Origin: Halorussus vallis
Lineage (GTDB): Archaea; Halobacteriota; Halobacteria; Halobacteriales; Haladaptataceae
Direction of reading: 5' to 3'
Assembly (NCBI RefSeq): GCF_024138165.1
Contig: NZ_CP100000.1
Location: 3,782,001 to 3,846,000, forward strand
DNA: 64,000 nt
The notes under the pieces are model-generated. The model worked only from the letters and a program-made list of their open reading frames with translations, had not been told where the DNA came from and ran no database searches. The translations under genes were made by a program, and so were the position numbers. Of this stretch, positions 1 to 9,200 are shown in pieces (position 1 is the first letter of the stretch; each line of letters opens with the position of its first letter).

Positions 1-1
1 G

Positions 2-523
2 AGCGGAAGCGACTGCGACGACATGGTGGTGAGCGCGACGGTGTACTACTCCGAGAACGACGGCTCCACCTATCAGGGCTGGTACGACGGCGACGCGTAC
101 ACGAGCGAGTGCTTCGACGCCGACGGCGACGGCGCCCAGGACGAGGTGCGTCTCGTCGCGAACTTCGTCGACGGCGACTCGGCCGACCCCGAACTGACCT
201 ACCAGTCGCTGTCGTCGAATCAGCTCTCGCACTTCAGCCTCTCCGGCGCGTCGCAGGCGCCCTCGCCCAGGTTCGACGAGCACGACGAGAGCGTGGAGTG
301 GGAACCGAAGTCGTACTCCGACGGCTCGGTCGAGCGCATCGACCCCCTGATGAAACACTACCTCGCGCTCATGGGTCCGGGTTTCGAACTGCGAGTCGAC
401 GACAAGAACTCCGACACGGTGAACGAGGGCGTCTCCTCCGGCACGATCTACTACCCCGGCTCCGGCGAGTTCGTCACCTACCTCCACATCACCGAGAACG
501 AGGTGCAGGTCGAACTCACGTGA
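2..523 (+). CDS. C-terminal part of an exported haloarchaeal protein, possibly pilin-operon associated (5' truncated)
   Basis: The reading frame is open from the window edge to the TGA at 521-523, so at least 173 residues of a longer protein are present. The visible part is acidic, with short beta-type stretches and many Tyr, Ser and Gly. It has segments such as VYYSENDGSTYQGWYDGD and, near the C-terminus, VTYLHITENEVQVEL. No membrane segment or catalytic motif is visible. Its stop converges on and overlaps by 8 bases the stop of the last pilin-like gene on the other strand. The style resembles the large haloarchaeal exported proteins of the DUF7289 type that accompany pilus operons, but that is recalled family knowledge, not something I can verify. 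The true N-terminus and any signal peptide lie outside the window. Confidence 0.6.
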   Translation, partial: SGSDCDDMVVSATVYYSENDGSTYQGWYDGDAYTSECFDADGDGAQDEVRLVANFVDGDSADPELTYQSLSSNQLSHFSLSGASQAPSPRFDEHDESVEWEPKSYSDGSVERIDPLMKHYLALMGPGFELRVDDKNSDTVNEGVSSGTIYYPGSGEFVTYLHITENEVQVELT

Positions 524-1277
524 TGGCGACGTCGACCCTCGTCGCCGTCACGTACAGCCGTTCCGCGTCGAACGAACACTCCACGGTGTCGGCGTCGGTC
601 CCGACGACGTCGCAGTTGCCGTTCCACCGCGGGTCGTCGAGTCGAGCCTCGAAGTAGCGCCGCCAGACGGGCGCCCGGGCCGGCGCGGTGTCGACGGTCA
701 CCGTCACTCTGTACCCGCCGGACGTCCGCGCCGACAGCACCTCCGAGACGGCGCGCGTCCCCCGGACCAGCACCGTCTTCGAGCCGCCGACACCGCCGGA
801 CCCCGTCGCCCGCGTCTGAACGACCGGGAGTATCACGACCCCGCCGTCGGCGCGGAACACCATGTCCGGCGCTCGCTTCATCACCGCGCCGCCCGGGTCC
901 GTGCGGATGACGGCGCCCGCCTCGTAGACGAGCGTCGACTCCGACCGCCCGGAGTAGACGAGCGGCGCGATTTCGACCGTGTCTGCGGGCGTGCCGGCGA
1001 CGTCGACGCTGACTGTCATCGTCGTAGGTTCGCCGAACCCCAACTGCGCCTCGGCGAGTTTGATCTCGGTCGCGCGGCTGGGCGCGTCCTGCCGGTGGAG
1101 GTCGGCCATGTTGTCGGCCAGAACGTCGAACGCGCGCTCGGCGTTGTTCAACTGCTCGGCGTCGCGGGCGTCGGTCAGCCCGTCGATTCCGACGACGTAC
1201 ACCGTGGCCACCGTCAAGGTGATGAGCGCGAAGACGAGGACGAACCCGACCGTCTCGCTCACGCCGCGGTCAGCCAT
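516..1277 (-). CDS. Pilin-like exported protein (DUF7289-like), last gene of the pilus operon
   Basis: 253 aa. It starts MADRGVSETVGFVLVFALI, the typical haloarchaeal class III (prepilin-type) layout: a short charged leader ending in Arg-Gly, then a hydrophobic helix at about residues 9-30. The rest is a beta-rich extracellular region with Cys residues near the C-terminus (NGNCDVV, VECSFD) that could form a disulfide. Its ATG lies inside the end of the preceding gene (8-base overlap), so it is probably translationally coupled to it. Located five genes after the ATPase and PilC genes, it is most likely a minor pilin or pilus-associated subunit. The family number is from memory. Confidence that it is a real gene is high; the exact role is inferred from its position and N-terminus. 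Confidence 0.8.
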   Translation of the reverse strand: MADRGVSETVGFVLVFALITLTVATVYVVGIDGLTDARDAEQLNNAERAFDVLADNMADLHRQDAPSRATEIKLAEAQLGFGEPTTMTVSVDVAGTPADTVEIAPLVYSGRSESTLVYEAGAVIRTDPGGAVMKRAPDMVFRADGGVVILPVVQTRATGSGGVGGSKTVLVRGTRAVSEVLSARTSGGYRVTVTVDTAPARAPVWRRYFEARLDDPRWNGNCDVVGTDADTVECSFDAERLYVTATRVDVAIT

Positions 1278-1770
1278 GCTGCACCTCCAACTCGTCGGCG
1301 CTCGGGTCGTAGACGACGCGAACGTCGCCGCCGGAGACGGCGGTTTCGGCGACGGTCGTCTCGGACGTGAGTTCCACCCGGACGCTGACCTCCGGGCGGT
1401 CCACCGAGAGGACGAGGTACCGGTCGGCCCCGTCGGCTCGGACCGCTATCGTGTACTGTTTGCCGGTGACCCGTTCGGGGAGGTTCCGGTCGACGGTCAC
1501 CGTCCCCGTCTCGACGGTCTGTGCGAGTCGGTCGACCGCGGCGACGTCGGCCGACACCTGCTGGCCGATGACTTCGAGTTCGTTGCGGACCGTCCGTTCG
1601 CGCTGGTCCTCGACGAACCCGCCGCCGGCGATCAGGAGGCCGCCGACGAGGAGCGTCGCCACCGTCAGGCTCAGCGCGTAGCCGAGCGTGGTCGAGACGC
1701 CTCGCTCGTCGGTCGCCAGTCGCCGCGCGCGCCCGTCGACCGCGGCGTCTGACCGGAGTCGGTCGCTCAC
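1270..1770 (-). CDS. Pilin-like exported protein (DUF7266-like)
   Basis: 166 aa from the GTG at 1770, chosen because this GTG overlaps the TGA of the upstream gene in a GTGA junction; a second GTG lies three codons upstream at 1779. The N-terminus carries an Arg-rich leader, then DERGVSTTLGYALSL and a hydrophobic helix (about residues 22-42), as in prepilin-like proteins. A coiled region with Asp, Val and Glu (VRNELEVIGQQVSADVAAVD) follows, then beta strands. It is a compact single-domain protein with no Cys. It sits fourth among the five small genes after pilC and overlaps its neighbours on both sides. The role as a minor pilin is inferred from context and the N-terminal helix. Confidence 0.78.
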   Translation of the reverse strand: MSDRLRSDAAVDGRARRLATDERGVSTTLGYALSLTVATLLVGGLLIAGGGFVEDQRERTVRNELEVIGQQVSADVAAVDRLAQTVETGTVTVDRNLPERVTGKQYTIAVRADGADRYLVLSVDRPEVSVRVELTSETTVAETAVSGGDVRVVYDPSADELEVQHG

Positions 1771-3086
1771 GGCGGACACCTCGTTCCGTCGACCACGTGC
1801 TCTTTCGACGCGGTTCTGTCGTTTCCGTCCGCATCGGTCGCGGTGATGGCGACGGTGAAGCGGTCGCCGGTGCTCCCGAAGTCGACCGTTTCGCTCCCGG
1901 ACGTCGCGGCGTACGTCTGCGAAGTGCCGGTGTTCTGGTTCGTGACGGTGACGTCCACGGTGTCGAGGTTCCCGTCCGGGTCGGACACCGACCACGAGAT
2001 GGCGAACGAGCCGTCGTCGTCGTCGTCCGTGATTTCGAACTTGGTGACGTACGGCGCGACGGCCGGTCGGCCGGACTCACCCGGCGCGACCCGGCCGTCG
2101 GTTTCGTAGGTGAGACTCGGCCCGTCGACGACCAGGTCGACGGTCGCCGAGTAGATCGCCGGCGTGGTGTACGGCGAGCCGAGGTCGGGGTCGTCGCGGT
2201 AGGTGGTTTCGGTCGGCGGGCAGACGACCCCGTTCGCGGCGTCGACCTCGTGGCGGAACGGTCCCTCGACCCGGTCGACGGTGAGTTCGTACGTGCCGAC
2301 GACGGCGTCGGCGTTGATGTATCGCACGTCGTAGGTCCCCGTCGGTCGCGCTGGGAAGTCCAGCGCCTCGCAGTGGACCCCGTCGAGCGTGCCCGCGGTG
2401 AGGTCGACGACGACGGACGACCCGTCGGCGGCGCACGTCCTGATGGTCCCGTCGGCGTCGTAGCTCATCACCTCGACCTTGTCGGTGGTCGAGTCGCGGT
2501 AGATCGCGACGCGCCAGACGTCGTTGCCGTCGTCTAACTCCACGAAGAAGGCCGCATCATCGGAAGTGGTGAGCGTGTCCTCGACCGTCGCGTCGTCCAG
2601 CGACGGGAGGCCGCTTCGGCGGACCGTGAGCCGGAACTGGCGCGCTTCGACGTCAGGGGCGACGACCCAGTCGTGTTGCCCCCCGACCGGGGTGAATTCT
2701 CCGCTCGTCCGGTCGGCGACGAGCGTCCCTTCCCGCCCCGAACTGGGGGTGACCGACGTCAACAGGCCGTCGACCGCCGAGTAGTTCGCGCGTAGCGTCT
2801 GCCACCGCCGGAGCGCCGTCTTGTACTCGTCGTATCGACTTGAGTAGGTGCGGTCGCCGCCGTTCCGGTTCGCGTGGTCGATGGCGGTGCCGGCCCCGGC
2901 GAGCGCGTCGTGCCGGAAGCCGACGGCGTCGTCGACCGAGGCGTCGCCGGTCCGCGTCGCGAGGTTCTCGGTGTAGATGGCCGAGTTCACCACGAGCGCG
3001 AGCGCGACGAACACCACCGCAAGCGAGAGTCCGCCGACGAGGATGAGCTGTCCGCGCCCTCGGCCGTCCGGCGTCACATCCGCCAT
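1767..3086 (-). CDS. Large pilin-like exported protein (DUF7261-like)
   Basis: 439 aa, by far the longest of the small-gene group. The N-terminus has GRGRGQLILVGGLSLAVVFV, a charged leader and then a membrane helix at about residues 12-35. The long extracellular part ends with a domain resembling a beta-sandwich (FEITDDDDDGSFAISWSVSD, then DVTVTNQNTG and FTVAITATDADGNDRT), suggesting an Ig/PKD-like fold near residues 345-430. Cys residues occur in pairs (IRTCAADG, VHCEALD, GVVCPP, GTRCPP). Its ATG overlaps the end of the preceding gene by 13 bases and its stop overlaps the GTG of the next. The C-terminal Ig-like module could display an adhesive domain on the pilus; this is inference. Confidence 0.8.
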   Translation of the reverse strand: MADVTPDGRGRGQLILVGGLSLAVVFVALALVVNSAIYTENLATRTGDASVDDAVGFRHDALAGAGTAIDHANRNGGDRTYSSRYDEYKTALRRWQTLRANYSAVDGLLTSVTPSSGREGTLVADRTSGEFTPVGGQHDWVVAPDVEARQFRLTVRRSGLPSLDDATVEDTLTTSDDAAFFVELDDGNDVWRVAIYRDSTTDKVEVMSYDADGTIRTCAADGSSVVVDLTAGTLDGVHCEALDFPARPTGTYDVRYINADAVVGTYELTVDRVEGPFRHEVDAANGVVCPPTETTYRDDPDLGSPYTTPAIYSATVDLVVDGPSLTYETDGRVAPGESGRPAVAPYVTKFEITDDDDDGSFAISWSVSDPDGNLDTVDVTVTNQNTGTSQTYAATSGSETVDFGSTGDRFTVAITATDADGNDRTASKEHVVDGTRCPP

Positions 3087-3694
3087 ACGACCACCTCCAC
3101 CTCGACGACGTTGTACAGGCCGCCGGTCGCGGCGTCGCGGTAGAGCGAGGCGTCGCTGACCCCTGTGGCCGTCGGTTCGGCGACCCCGTCGCCGTCGGGG
3201 TCGCCGAACAGGACGTCGTCGTCGACGAGCGTCACGGTCTTCGACGCCGTCGCCGCGTTGTCGCTCGGGACGCCCTGGTAGAGCATCCGCTTGCGCTTGA
3301 CCAGTCCGTCTCCCGTCTGGTACTTGACGAACACGTTGTAGACGATGCCGCGGTCGCCGAACGCGCGGTCGAGCATCGCCCCGAACCGGTTCGGGGGCGG
3401 GGAGTTCGTGTAGTAGCCGTCCATCCCGGTCTGGCGGAAGTCGCCCTCCGCGTCGGCGAACAGCACCGCCCGGCGGAGCGCGCCGCTCTCGGCCGCCGCC
3501 GCGAGGACGCCGTCGGCCGTCGCCGCCTGCTGGTTCTCGATGTGCTGGTTCGACGTGCTGGCCGAGAGCGGCGTCACCGCGGTCATCTGGAGCGCGAACG
3601 CGACGCTGGCCAACAGTAAGAGGCTGGCCACGACCGCTTCGAGCGTGTGGGCCTGTCCGCGACCGGTTGCGGGTCCGTCGCTGTGTCCCCCCAC
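3074..3694 (-). CDS. Pilin-like exported protein (DUF7288-like)
   Basis: 206 aa. The start is the GTG at 3694, directly after the TAA of the upstream gene (one base between). The leader ends GRGQAHTLEAVVASLLLLAS, with a hydrophobic helix at about residues 18-38. A Glu about five residues into the mature helix (HTLEAV) resembles the conserved Glu5 of type IV pilins. The remainder is an alpha/beta extracellular region ending in VEVEVVVWRM. It belongs to the tightly packed operon behind pilB-pilC and overlaps the next gene by 13 bases. DUF7288 is named from memory; minor pilin is the favoured role. Confidence 0.8.
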   Translation of the reverse strand: MGGHSDGPATGRGQAHTLEAVVASLLLLASVAFALQMTAVTPLSASTSNQHIENQQAATADGVLAAAAESGALRRAVLFADAEGDFRQTGMDGYYTNSPPPNRFGAMLDRAFGDRGIVYNVFVKYQTGDGLVKRKRMLYQGVPSDNAATASKTVTLVDDDVLFGDPDGDGVAEPTATGVSDASLYRDAATGGLYNVVEVEVVVWRM

Positions 3695-3695
3695 G

Positions 3696-4232
3696 TTACC
3701 ACACCCGTACCTTCAGCACCGCGTCGATTCCGTCGAGGGTGACGAAGCGGCGCGCGACCATCACCGAACCGGACCCGGCGGGCGGCGAGTCGCCCGCCTC
3801 GAAGGCGGTGCACGACCCGCCCGCGGCGACGACATCGTCGCGCTCGTCGACGGTGCCAGAGCCGTCGTTACAGAGGACGTCGGGCGTCTGGTCGGCGTCG
3901 TCGGTGTCGCCGACGAGTTGAACGTTCACACCCGTATCGTCGGCCACGCCGATTCGGTCGTGAAGCGACCCGCTGCCGAACCGACAGTCGGACTCGGACG
4001 GACCGCCGAAGAAGTAGGTGGTACAGCCCACGTCCAGCACGTACGGCGTCGACGGGTCGCCGAGCGTCCCCTCGGCGAGTTGACTAGCGATTCGGTCGAC
4101 GGCGACGGTCTCCTCCTGGGCGCTCCCGACCAGCGGTTCGAGGATGCCCGGAACGACCGCGAAGACGAACGACACCGCCAGCAGGAAGACGCTCACCCCG
4201 ATGACGAAGTCGATGGTTGTCTGTCCTCTCAT
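3696..4232 (-). CDS. Pilin-like exported protein (DUF7287-like), first small gene after pilC
   Basis: 178 aa. The ATG at 4232 gives MRGQTTIDFVIGVSVFLLAV, a very short leader followed at once by a hydrophobic helix (about residues 8-28). An in-frame extension upstream is only the antisense-like shadow of pilC. The mature part is acidic and has four Cys (VGCTTYFFG, SDCRFG, VLCNDG, GSCTAF), enough for two disulfides outside the cell. Only two bases separate its ATG from the pilC stop. The very short charged leader is typical of archaeal prepilins processed by PibD. The class is clear from the N-terminus; the number of the Pfam family is recalled. Confidence 0.8.
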   Translation of the reverse strand: MRGQTTIDFVIGVSVFLLAVSFVFAVVPGILEPLVGSAQEETVAVDRIASQLAEGTLGDPSTPYVLDVGCTTYFFGGPSESDCRFGSGSLHDRIGVADDTGVNVQLVGDTDDADQTPDVLCNDGSGTVDERDDVVAAGGSCTAFEAGDSPPAGSGSVMVARRFVTLDGIDAVLKVRVW

Positions 4233-4234
4233 GG

Positions 4235-6262
4235 TCAGATGAAGATGAACGTCACCAGCGCGACGGTCGGCAGGACGACCGCGAACTTCACGCCCGCGAG
4301 CAGGCTGGCGTCGCGGATGTAGCCCGCGATGAACCCCGACAGGAGCGCCTGGAGCGTGACGGCGTGGAAGAACAGCATCGCCATCAGGTTGGTGTCGAGG
4401 CCGCTGCCGAACTGCATCCCGCCGCCGGCCCCGGACCCGCCGCCGGAGGCCTGGCTCGCGAGGCCGCCCATTACGTCGAGGAACTTCACCTTCAGGATGG
4501 CCATCACGGCCAGCAGGGTGAGGTAGGTCATGATGATGATGACGACCTGCATCCGCGAGCGCGACTTGCGCTCGCGGGCGATGTCGTCCTGGTTCTCGCT
4601 GGCCTGCGCCGCGGTCGTGAGCACCGCCGAAATCTGGCTGGAGGCCTCCTGGGCCTTGCTGATGAGCTTGACGGTGCGGGCCAACCGCGGGATGTGGTAA
4701 TCGTTGTTGAACTCGATGAGCGCGGCCTTCAGGCTCATGCCGTACTCGACCTTCGCGTGGAGCACGTCGAACTCGTCGGCGAGTTTGCCCGAGGAGGTGT
4801 CGGCGACGGTCTTGATGGACTCCAACAGCGTGAGGCCGGTGTCGTTGGCGCTCGAGAGCTTCCGGAGGTTGTCCGAGAGCTTCCCGATGACCGACCGGCG
4901 CGACCGGACGTTCCACTCGTAGAACACCATCAGCGGCAGGAAGTTGAGGTAGACCGGGACGTAGACGTAGATGAACGTCCCCCAGATGGGTCGGGCTATC
5001 ATCCCGTCGAGGCTCCGGGGCGCGGCGCCGGTCCAGACCGCGCTCGCGACCAGCACCAGCGACGCCGGGGCCGTCAGGCCGAGCACGTAGGTCGGGTTGT
5101 CCCGGAAGAAGATGTGCGGCCGCTTGAGCAGGGCGACCGTCTCGTAGGTGCCCTCGCGGCTCTTGATACGGTCGAACACCGAGAACTCCCCGACGTACTT
5201 CTCGACCAGGCCGAGGTGGAGCAGGCCCGCGCCCGTCGCGGCCGCCAGCACCTCCCCGCCCTCGTCGGGGTCGAGGTAGCCGTCACCGGGGTCGTCCTGC
5301 TTGACGGTCGAAACCAGCACCAGGAATCCAACGCCGGTCAGCGGGATGAGCCCGTAGACGGTGGCGTACAGCATCGACTGCTTGGCCTGGCCGAGCAGCG
5401 ACATGATGACGAGGATGATGATGAGCAGCAGGGGGAACAGCGAGAGGGTCATGTACATCTCGCCGAACAGCTCCAGCGTCTCCAGGGTCATCTCCTGTTC
5501 CTGCTTGGCGGTCCGCATGTGCTTGTCCTTCTTGTCGTCTAAGAAGTCGGTCATGTTCCCGCCGGAGTTGACGATGGAGAGCATGTCGGTGAGGAACTGG
5601 CCGAGTTCGTCGCTGGGCGTCTCCAGCGACCGCTTGCGGATGGCGGTCCGGTAGTCGGTGTCGAAGTACTCGGTCTCCTGGACGATGGACTGGAACTCCC
5701 GGGACACCTCGCCGTAGGTGTCGTCGGCCTTCGCGATGGCCTCCAGGATTTCGAGTTGGTTCAGCCCCCCGATGGAGAGGGCGTACATGAACGAGATGGC
5801 GTCGGGCAGCAGCATGTTGATCTCGCGCTTGCGCTCGCCGGCTTTGAGGTACGGCACCCCGACGACGGCGCCGAACCCGCCGGCGAAGCCGATGGCGCCG
5901 AAGAACAGGCCGCTGGCCACGACGAGCGACGGAATCTTCAGCGTCCGGATGAGCCACAGCACGGTGTCGTTGGGCACCGGCACGCCGATGAGGATGCCCA
6001 CGTCGACGAACCCAGTCATGAACAGTCCGTAGCCGACGACCAGTCCCAGTAGCCAGAGGACCGCGCCAGCCAGCACCCCCACGGCGAGCCCGCGCGAGAT
6101 GTAGAGTTCGGCGGTTTCGGCCATCCGGGCCTCTGCGAGTTTCTTCTCGACGTCGGCGACGAAGTCGCCGTCGGCGTCGAAGAGGCGCTCGAACAAGGGG
6201 TAGAAGGTGTCGGCGAGCGAGTCGGCGGATTTCCGCGTGCCGGTCGCGGTCCCGTGGCTCAT
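4235..6262 (-). CDS. pilC: Type IV pilus assembly membrane protein, PilC/TadC/ArlJ-like
   Basis: 675 aa polytopic membrane protein with two T2SSF-type domains: one around residues 120-330 (LPDAISFMYALSIGGLNQLE, then a hydrophobic pair of helices) and one around 440-650 (LRKLSSANDTGLTLLESIK, then a second helix group). An extra membrane section lies near residues 50-115 and 360-430. This doubled arrangement is normal for archaeal PilC proteins, the membrane platform moved by the PilB ATPase during subunit insertion. Its ATG overlaps the pilB stop (ATGA), and the pilin-like genes follow within two bases. In Haloferax the equivalent pairs are named PilB3-PilC3; which numbered pair this matches is not decidable here. 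Confidence 0.92.
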   Translation of the reverse strand: MSHGTATGTRKSADSLADTFYPLFERLFDADGDFVADVEKKLAEARMAETAELYISRGLAVGVLAGAVLWLLGLVVGYGLFMTGFVDVGILIGVPVPNDTVLWLIRTLKIPSLVVASGLFFGAIGFAGGFGAVVGVPYLKAGERKREINMLLPDAISFMYALSIGGLNQLEILEAIAKADDTYGEVSREFQSIVQETEYFDTDYRTAIRKRSLETPSDELGQFLTDMLSIVNSGGNMTDFLDDKKDKHMRTAKQEQEMTLETLELFGEMYMTLSLFPLLLIIILVIMSLLGQAKQSMLYATVYGLIPLTGVGFLVLVSTVKQDDPGDGYLDPDEGGEVLAAATGAGLLHLGLVEKYVGEFSVFDRIKSREGTYETVALLKRPHIFFRDNPTYVLGLTAPASLVLVASAVWTGAAPRSLDGMIARPIWGTFIYVYVPVYLNFLPLMVFYEWNVRSRRSVIGKLSDNLRKLSSANDTGLTLLESIKTVADTSSGKLADEFDVLHAKVEYGMSLKAALIEFNNDYHIPRLARTVKLISKAQEASSQISAVLTTAAQASENQDDIARERKSRSRMQVVIIIMTYLTLLAVMAILKVKFLDVMGGLASQASGGGSGAGGGMQFGSGLDTNLMAMLFFHAVTLQALLSGFIAGYIRDASLLAGVKFAVVLPTVALVTFIFI

Positions 6263-9200
6263 GACCGGTCCTCCGCGTCGGCGTCGGCGTCGCTACCCGC
6301 GGAACCGTCGTCGTCGGTCGTCCCGGTTTCGCTCTCGTCGAAGGCGGCTTCGAACTCGCCGAACGAGGGGGTTTCCTCGTCGTCGGTCGAGGAGGCATCC
6401 CCGTCGTCGGTCGAAGGCGACTCGTCGCCATCGACCGACTCGGACTCCGCGGCGAGGTCGCCCTGACCGAGTTCGGTACCGGACTCGCGCCGACCCGACT
6501 CCGCCGGAGTCGGGTCGGCGCTCACCGGGCGGTCGTTCGCGGGTTCGTCGCTCGCCGGGGCGGCGCTTTCGAACTCGTCGGCCGTGGTGCTCCGTTCGAC
6601 GGCGTCGGGTCGGCGCGGCGTCGTCGCGTCGCCGGACCCGTCTCGGGTCCCGCCGGACTCGCTTCGCTGCCCGACCGCCTCACCCGCCGACGGTCGGTCG
6701 TCCTCGGTCGACTCGGGGTTCGTCTCGAACTCCACGGCGTCGAGCATCTCGTCGTCGAACGGCAGGTCCGGGGCGTCGCCAGAGTCGGTCGGCGCGTCGG
6801 TCGCCTCGTGGGACTTAGCGAGTGCGACCGCCAGTCCCTCGGCGTCGGCGTCCTCGCCGCGGTAGTCGTCGAGCAGGCGGTCCTCGGCCTCCGCGAGGAT
6901 GCCCCGGGCGAGTTCGTACGTCTCGGGGTCCGGGTCGGGCCGGGGCACCATCTCCTCCTTCTCGGGGTCGATGTCGATGTGGACGCTCTCCATCTCCCGG
7001 AGGTCGTGGAGGCTCTCCTCCAGGTTCCCGTTGGCGATGAGGGTGAGGATGGTGTCAGGGTCGTTGATGAACGCCTGGGCGGTGGCGGCGACCTGGGTGT
7101 ACTCGTTCAGGCCGTTCTTGATGAGGTATGCGAGGATGACCCGGCGCTTCAGGATCTCGTCCTCCAACTGGTCGTGGTTCCACCCGCGGTCGAACATGAT
7201 CTCCTCCATGGTGTTCGACCCGGACAGGCGCATGAACTCGTCGTCCTCGGCGCGCCACTGGAAGATGTCCTGGACGTTGATCTCGTCGTTCTCGGGGTCG
7301 TAGTGGTTGATCTCGGTCAGCGACTTGTTCCGCCGGACCTTGCTCCCCTGGACCCGGGTCTGGGTCTGGATGGAGACGAGGTCGAGGGCGGTGAAGAGGG
7401 TCTTGCTGACGTTGATGGGTTCCGTGGTGAACCGCTTCAACACCTCGCCGACCGTGTCGGCGTGGAAGGTGGTGTAGGTGGTGTGACCCGTCGACATGAC
7501 CTGGAAGAGCGTGCGGCCCTCCTCGCCGCGGATTTCGCCCATCACGATGTAGTCGGGGCGCTGGCGGAGCGCGGCTTCCAGCAGGTCGAACTCGTCGACG
7601 TCGCCCTTGTCGTCGTCGCTGAAGGAGGGTCGGGTGACGCTGGCGATCCAGTTGCGCTGGGGCAACTCGACCTCGCGGGTGTCCTCGATGGAGACGATCT
7701 TCGTGTTGCTCGGGATGAACAGCGAGACGGCGTTCAGGCTGGTGGTCTTCCCGGACGCCGTACCGCCCGCGAAGATGAGCGACTTGTGGTTCTCGATGGC
7801 CAGCCAGAGGAACGCCATCTCCTCCAGGCTGAAGGTGTTCCAGTTGACGAGGTCGATGGGCGTGAACGGTACGTCCTTGAACTGCCGGATGGTGTAGTTG
7901 GTGCCGTGGTCCGAAACCTCCCGCCCGAGCGTGAGTTGAGCGCGGGAGCCGTCCGGCAGGGTGGCGTCGACCTGGGGTTGGCGCTTGCTGATACCCTTTC
8001 CGGACCGCTGGGCCATCTTGACCACGAAGTCGTCGAGTTCTGTCTCGCCGTGGTAGACGTTGGTGATGATCTGCTCGTAGTCGGTGTGGTAGACGAAGAC
8101 GGGCGAGTTGTAGCCGTCGACGGAGATGTCCTCGACGTTGATGTCGTGTTTGATGCCGTCGATGCGCTCGTAGCCGATGAAGTCCCGGCGCAGGAAGTAG
8201 AGCAGTTTCTCGGCCTGGTACTCCGAGAGCGTCTCCTCGTCCTCTTCGAGCAACACCGGTTCCGGCCGGACCGAGATGCCGTCGAGGCCGCCCGACTCGT
8301 CGGGTTCGAGTTCCTCGATCTTCGCCTCCACCGCGGCGCGGACCTGCTCGCGCAGGCTCCCCGAGGCGTCGAAGTCGAGGTCGAGGTACTCGTCGAGTCG
8401 GATTCGGGGCTCGGGGTCGTCCCGTCGCTCGGCGTCCCCGTCGGCCTCGCCTTCGGCGTCGTCCGCCGCGCCGGACGCTTCCGATTCCTCCGCCGCGACG
8501 GGACCGTCCGGCGATTCGGGTTCGGGTGGTGACGCCGGTTGCTCGGTCGCCGCGGGAGCGCTCGCGTCCGACGCGGGCGCTCCCGCGTCGTCACCCTCGC
8601 CGTCGACCGTCCCGCCGTCCGCGGCGACTTCCTCGTCTCCGTCGGAGTCGGCGTCGGCTTCGGGCGTCGGTTCGGTCGGTGTCTCGGGCGTTTCGGGTTC
8701 GTCGGGCGTCTCGTCCTCCGGCCCATCGTCGTCCTCTCCGTCGGCGGAGGCGGCCGACTCGTCGGCCGCCTCCGCGTCGTCGTCGCGGCGCTTCTCGACG
8801 TAATCGAGGTAGCTCTCGCGGACCGGTTCGAGCGCGGCGTCGGTGCTCTCTCGCGCACGGGCGAGCGACGCCGAGACGGCGTCTCTGGTTTCGTCGTACC
8901 GGGCAAGCGCCTGCTTCAACTGCTCGGCGCGCTCGCCGGTGTTCTCCGCGTAGAGGTCGTAGCGAGCGAGCAGTCGCAGGGTTTCGCGCTCGATGACCTC
9001 CTCACGCTCTTCCTCCTCCGCCTCGACGACCACCTCCTCGCTGGAGTACTTGATGGAGGTCCGGAGCTTTCCGGTCAGGAACTCCTTCAGGTCGTCCTCG
9101 ATGCGGGTGCAATAGGGCTCTATCAGGTAGTACTTCGTCTCGTTCTCCTTCTCGGAGTGGAAGATGATGACGAACGAGTAGGGCTTGTTGACCCAGTAGC

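Noticed and set aside
6808-8532. 574-codon plus-strand frame inside pilB
   Set aside because: Shadow of pilB; poor codon third-position pattern for this genome.
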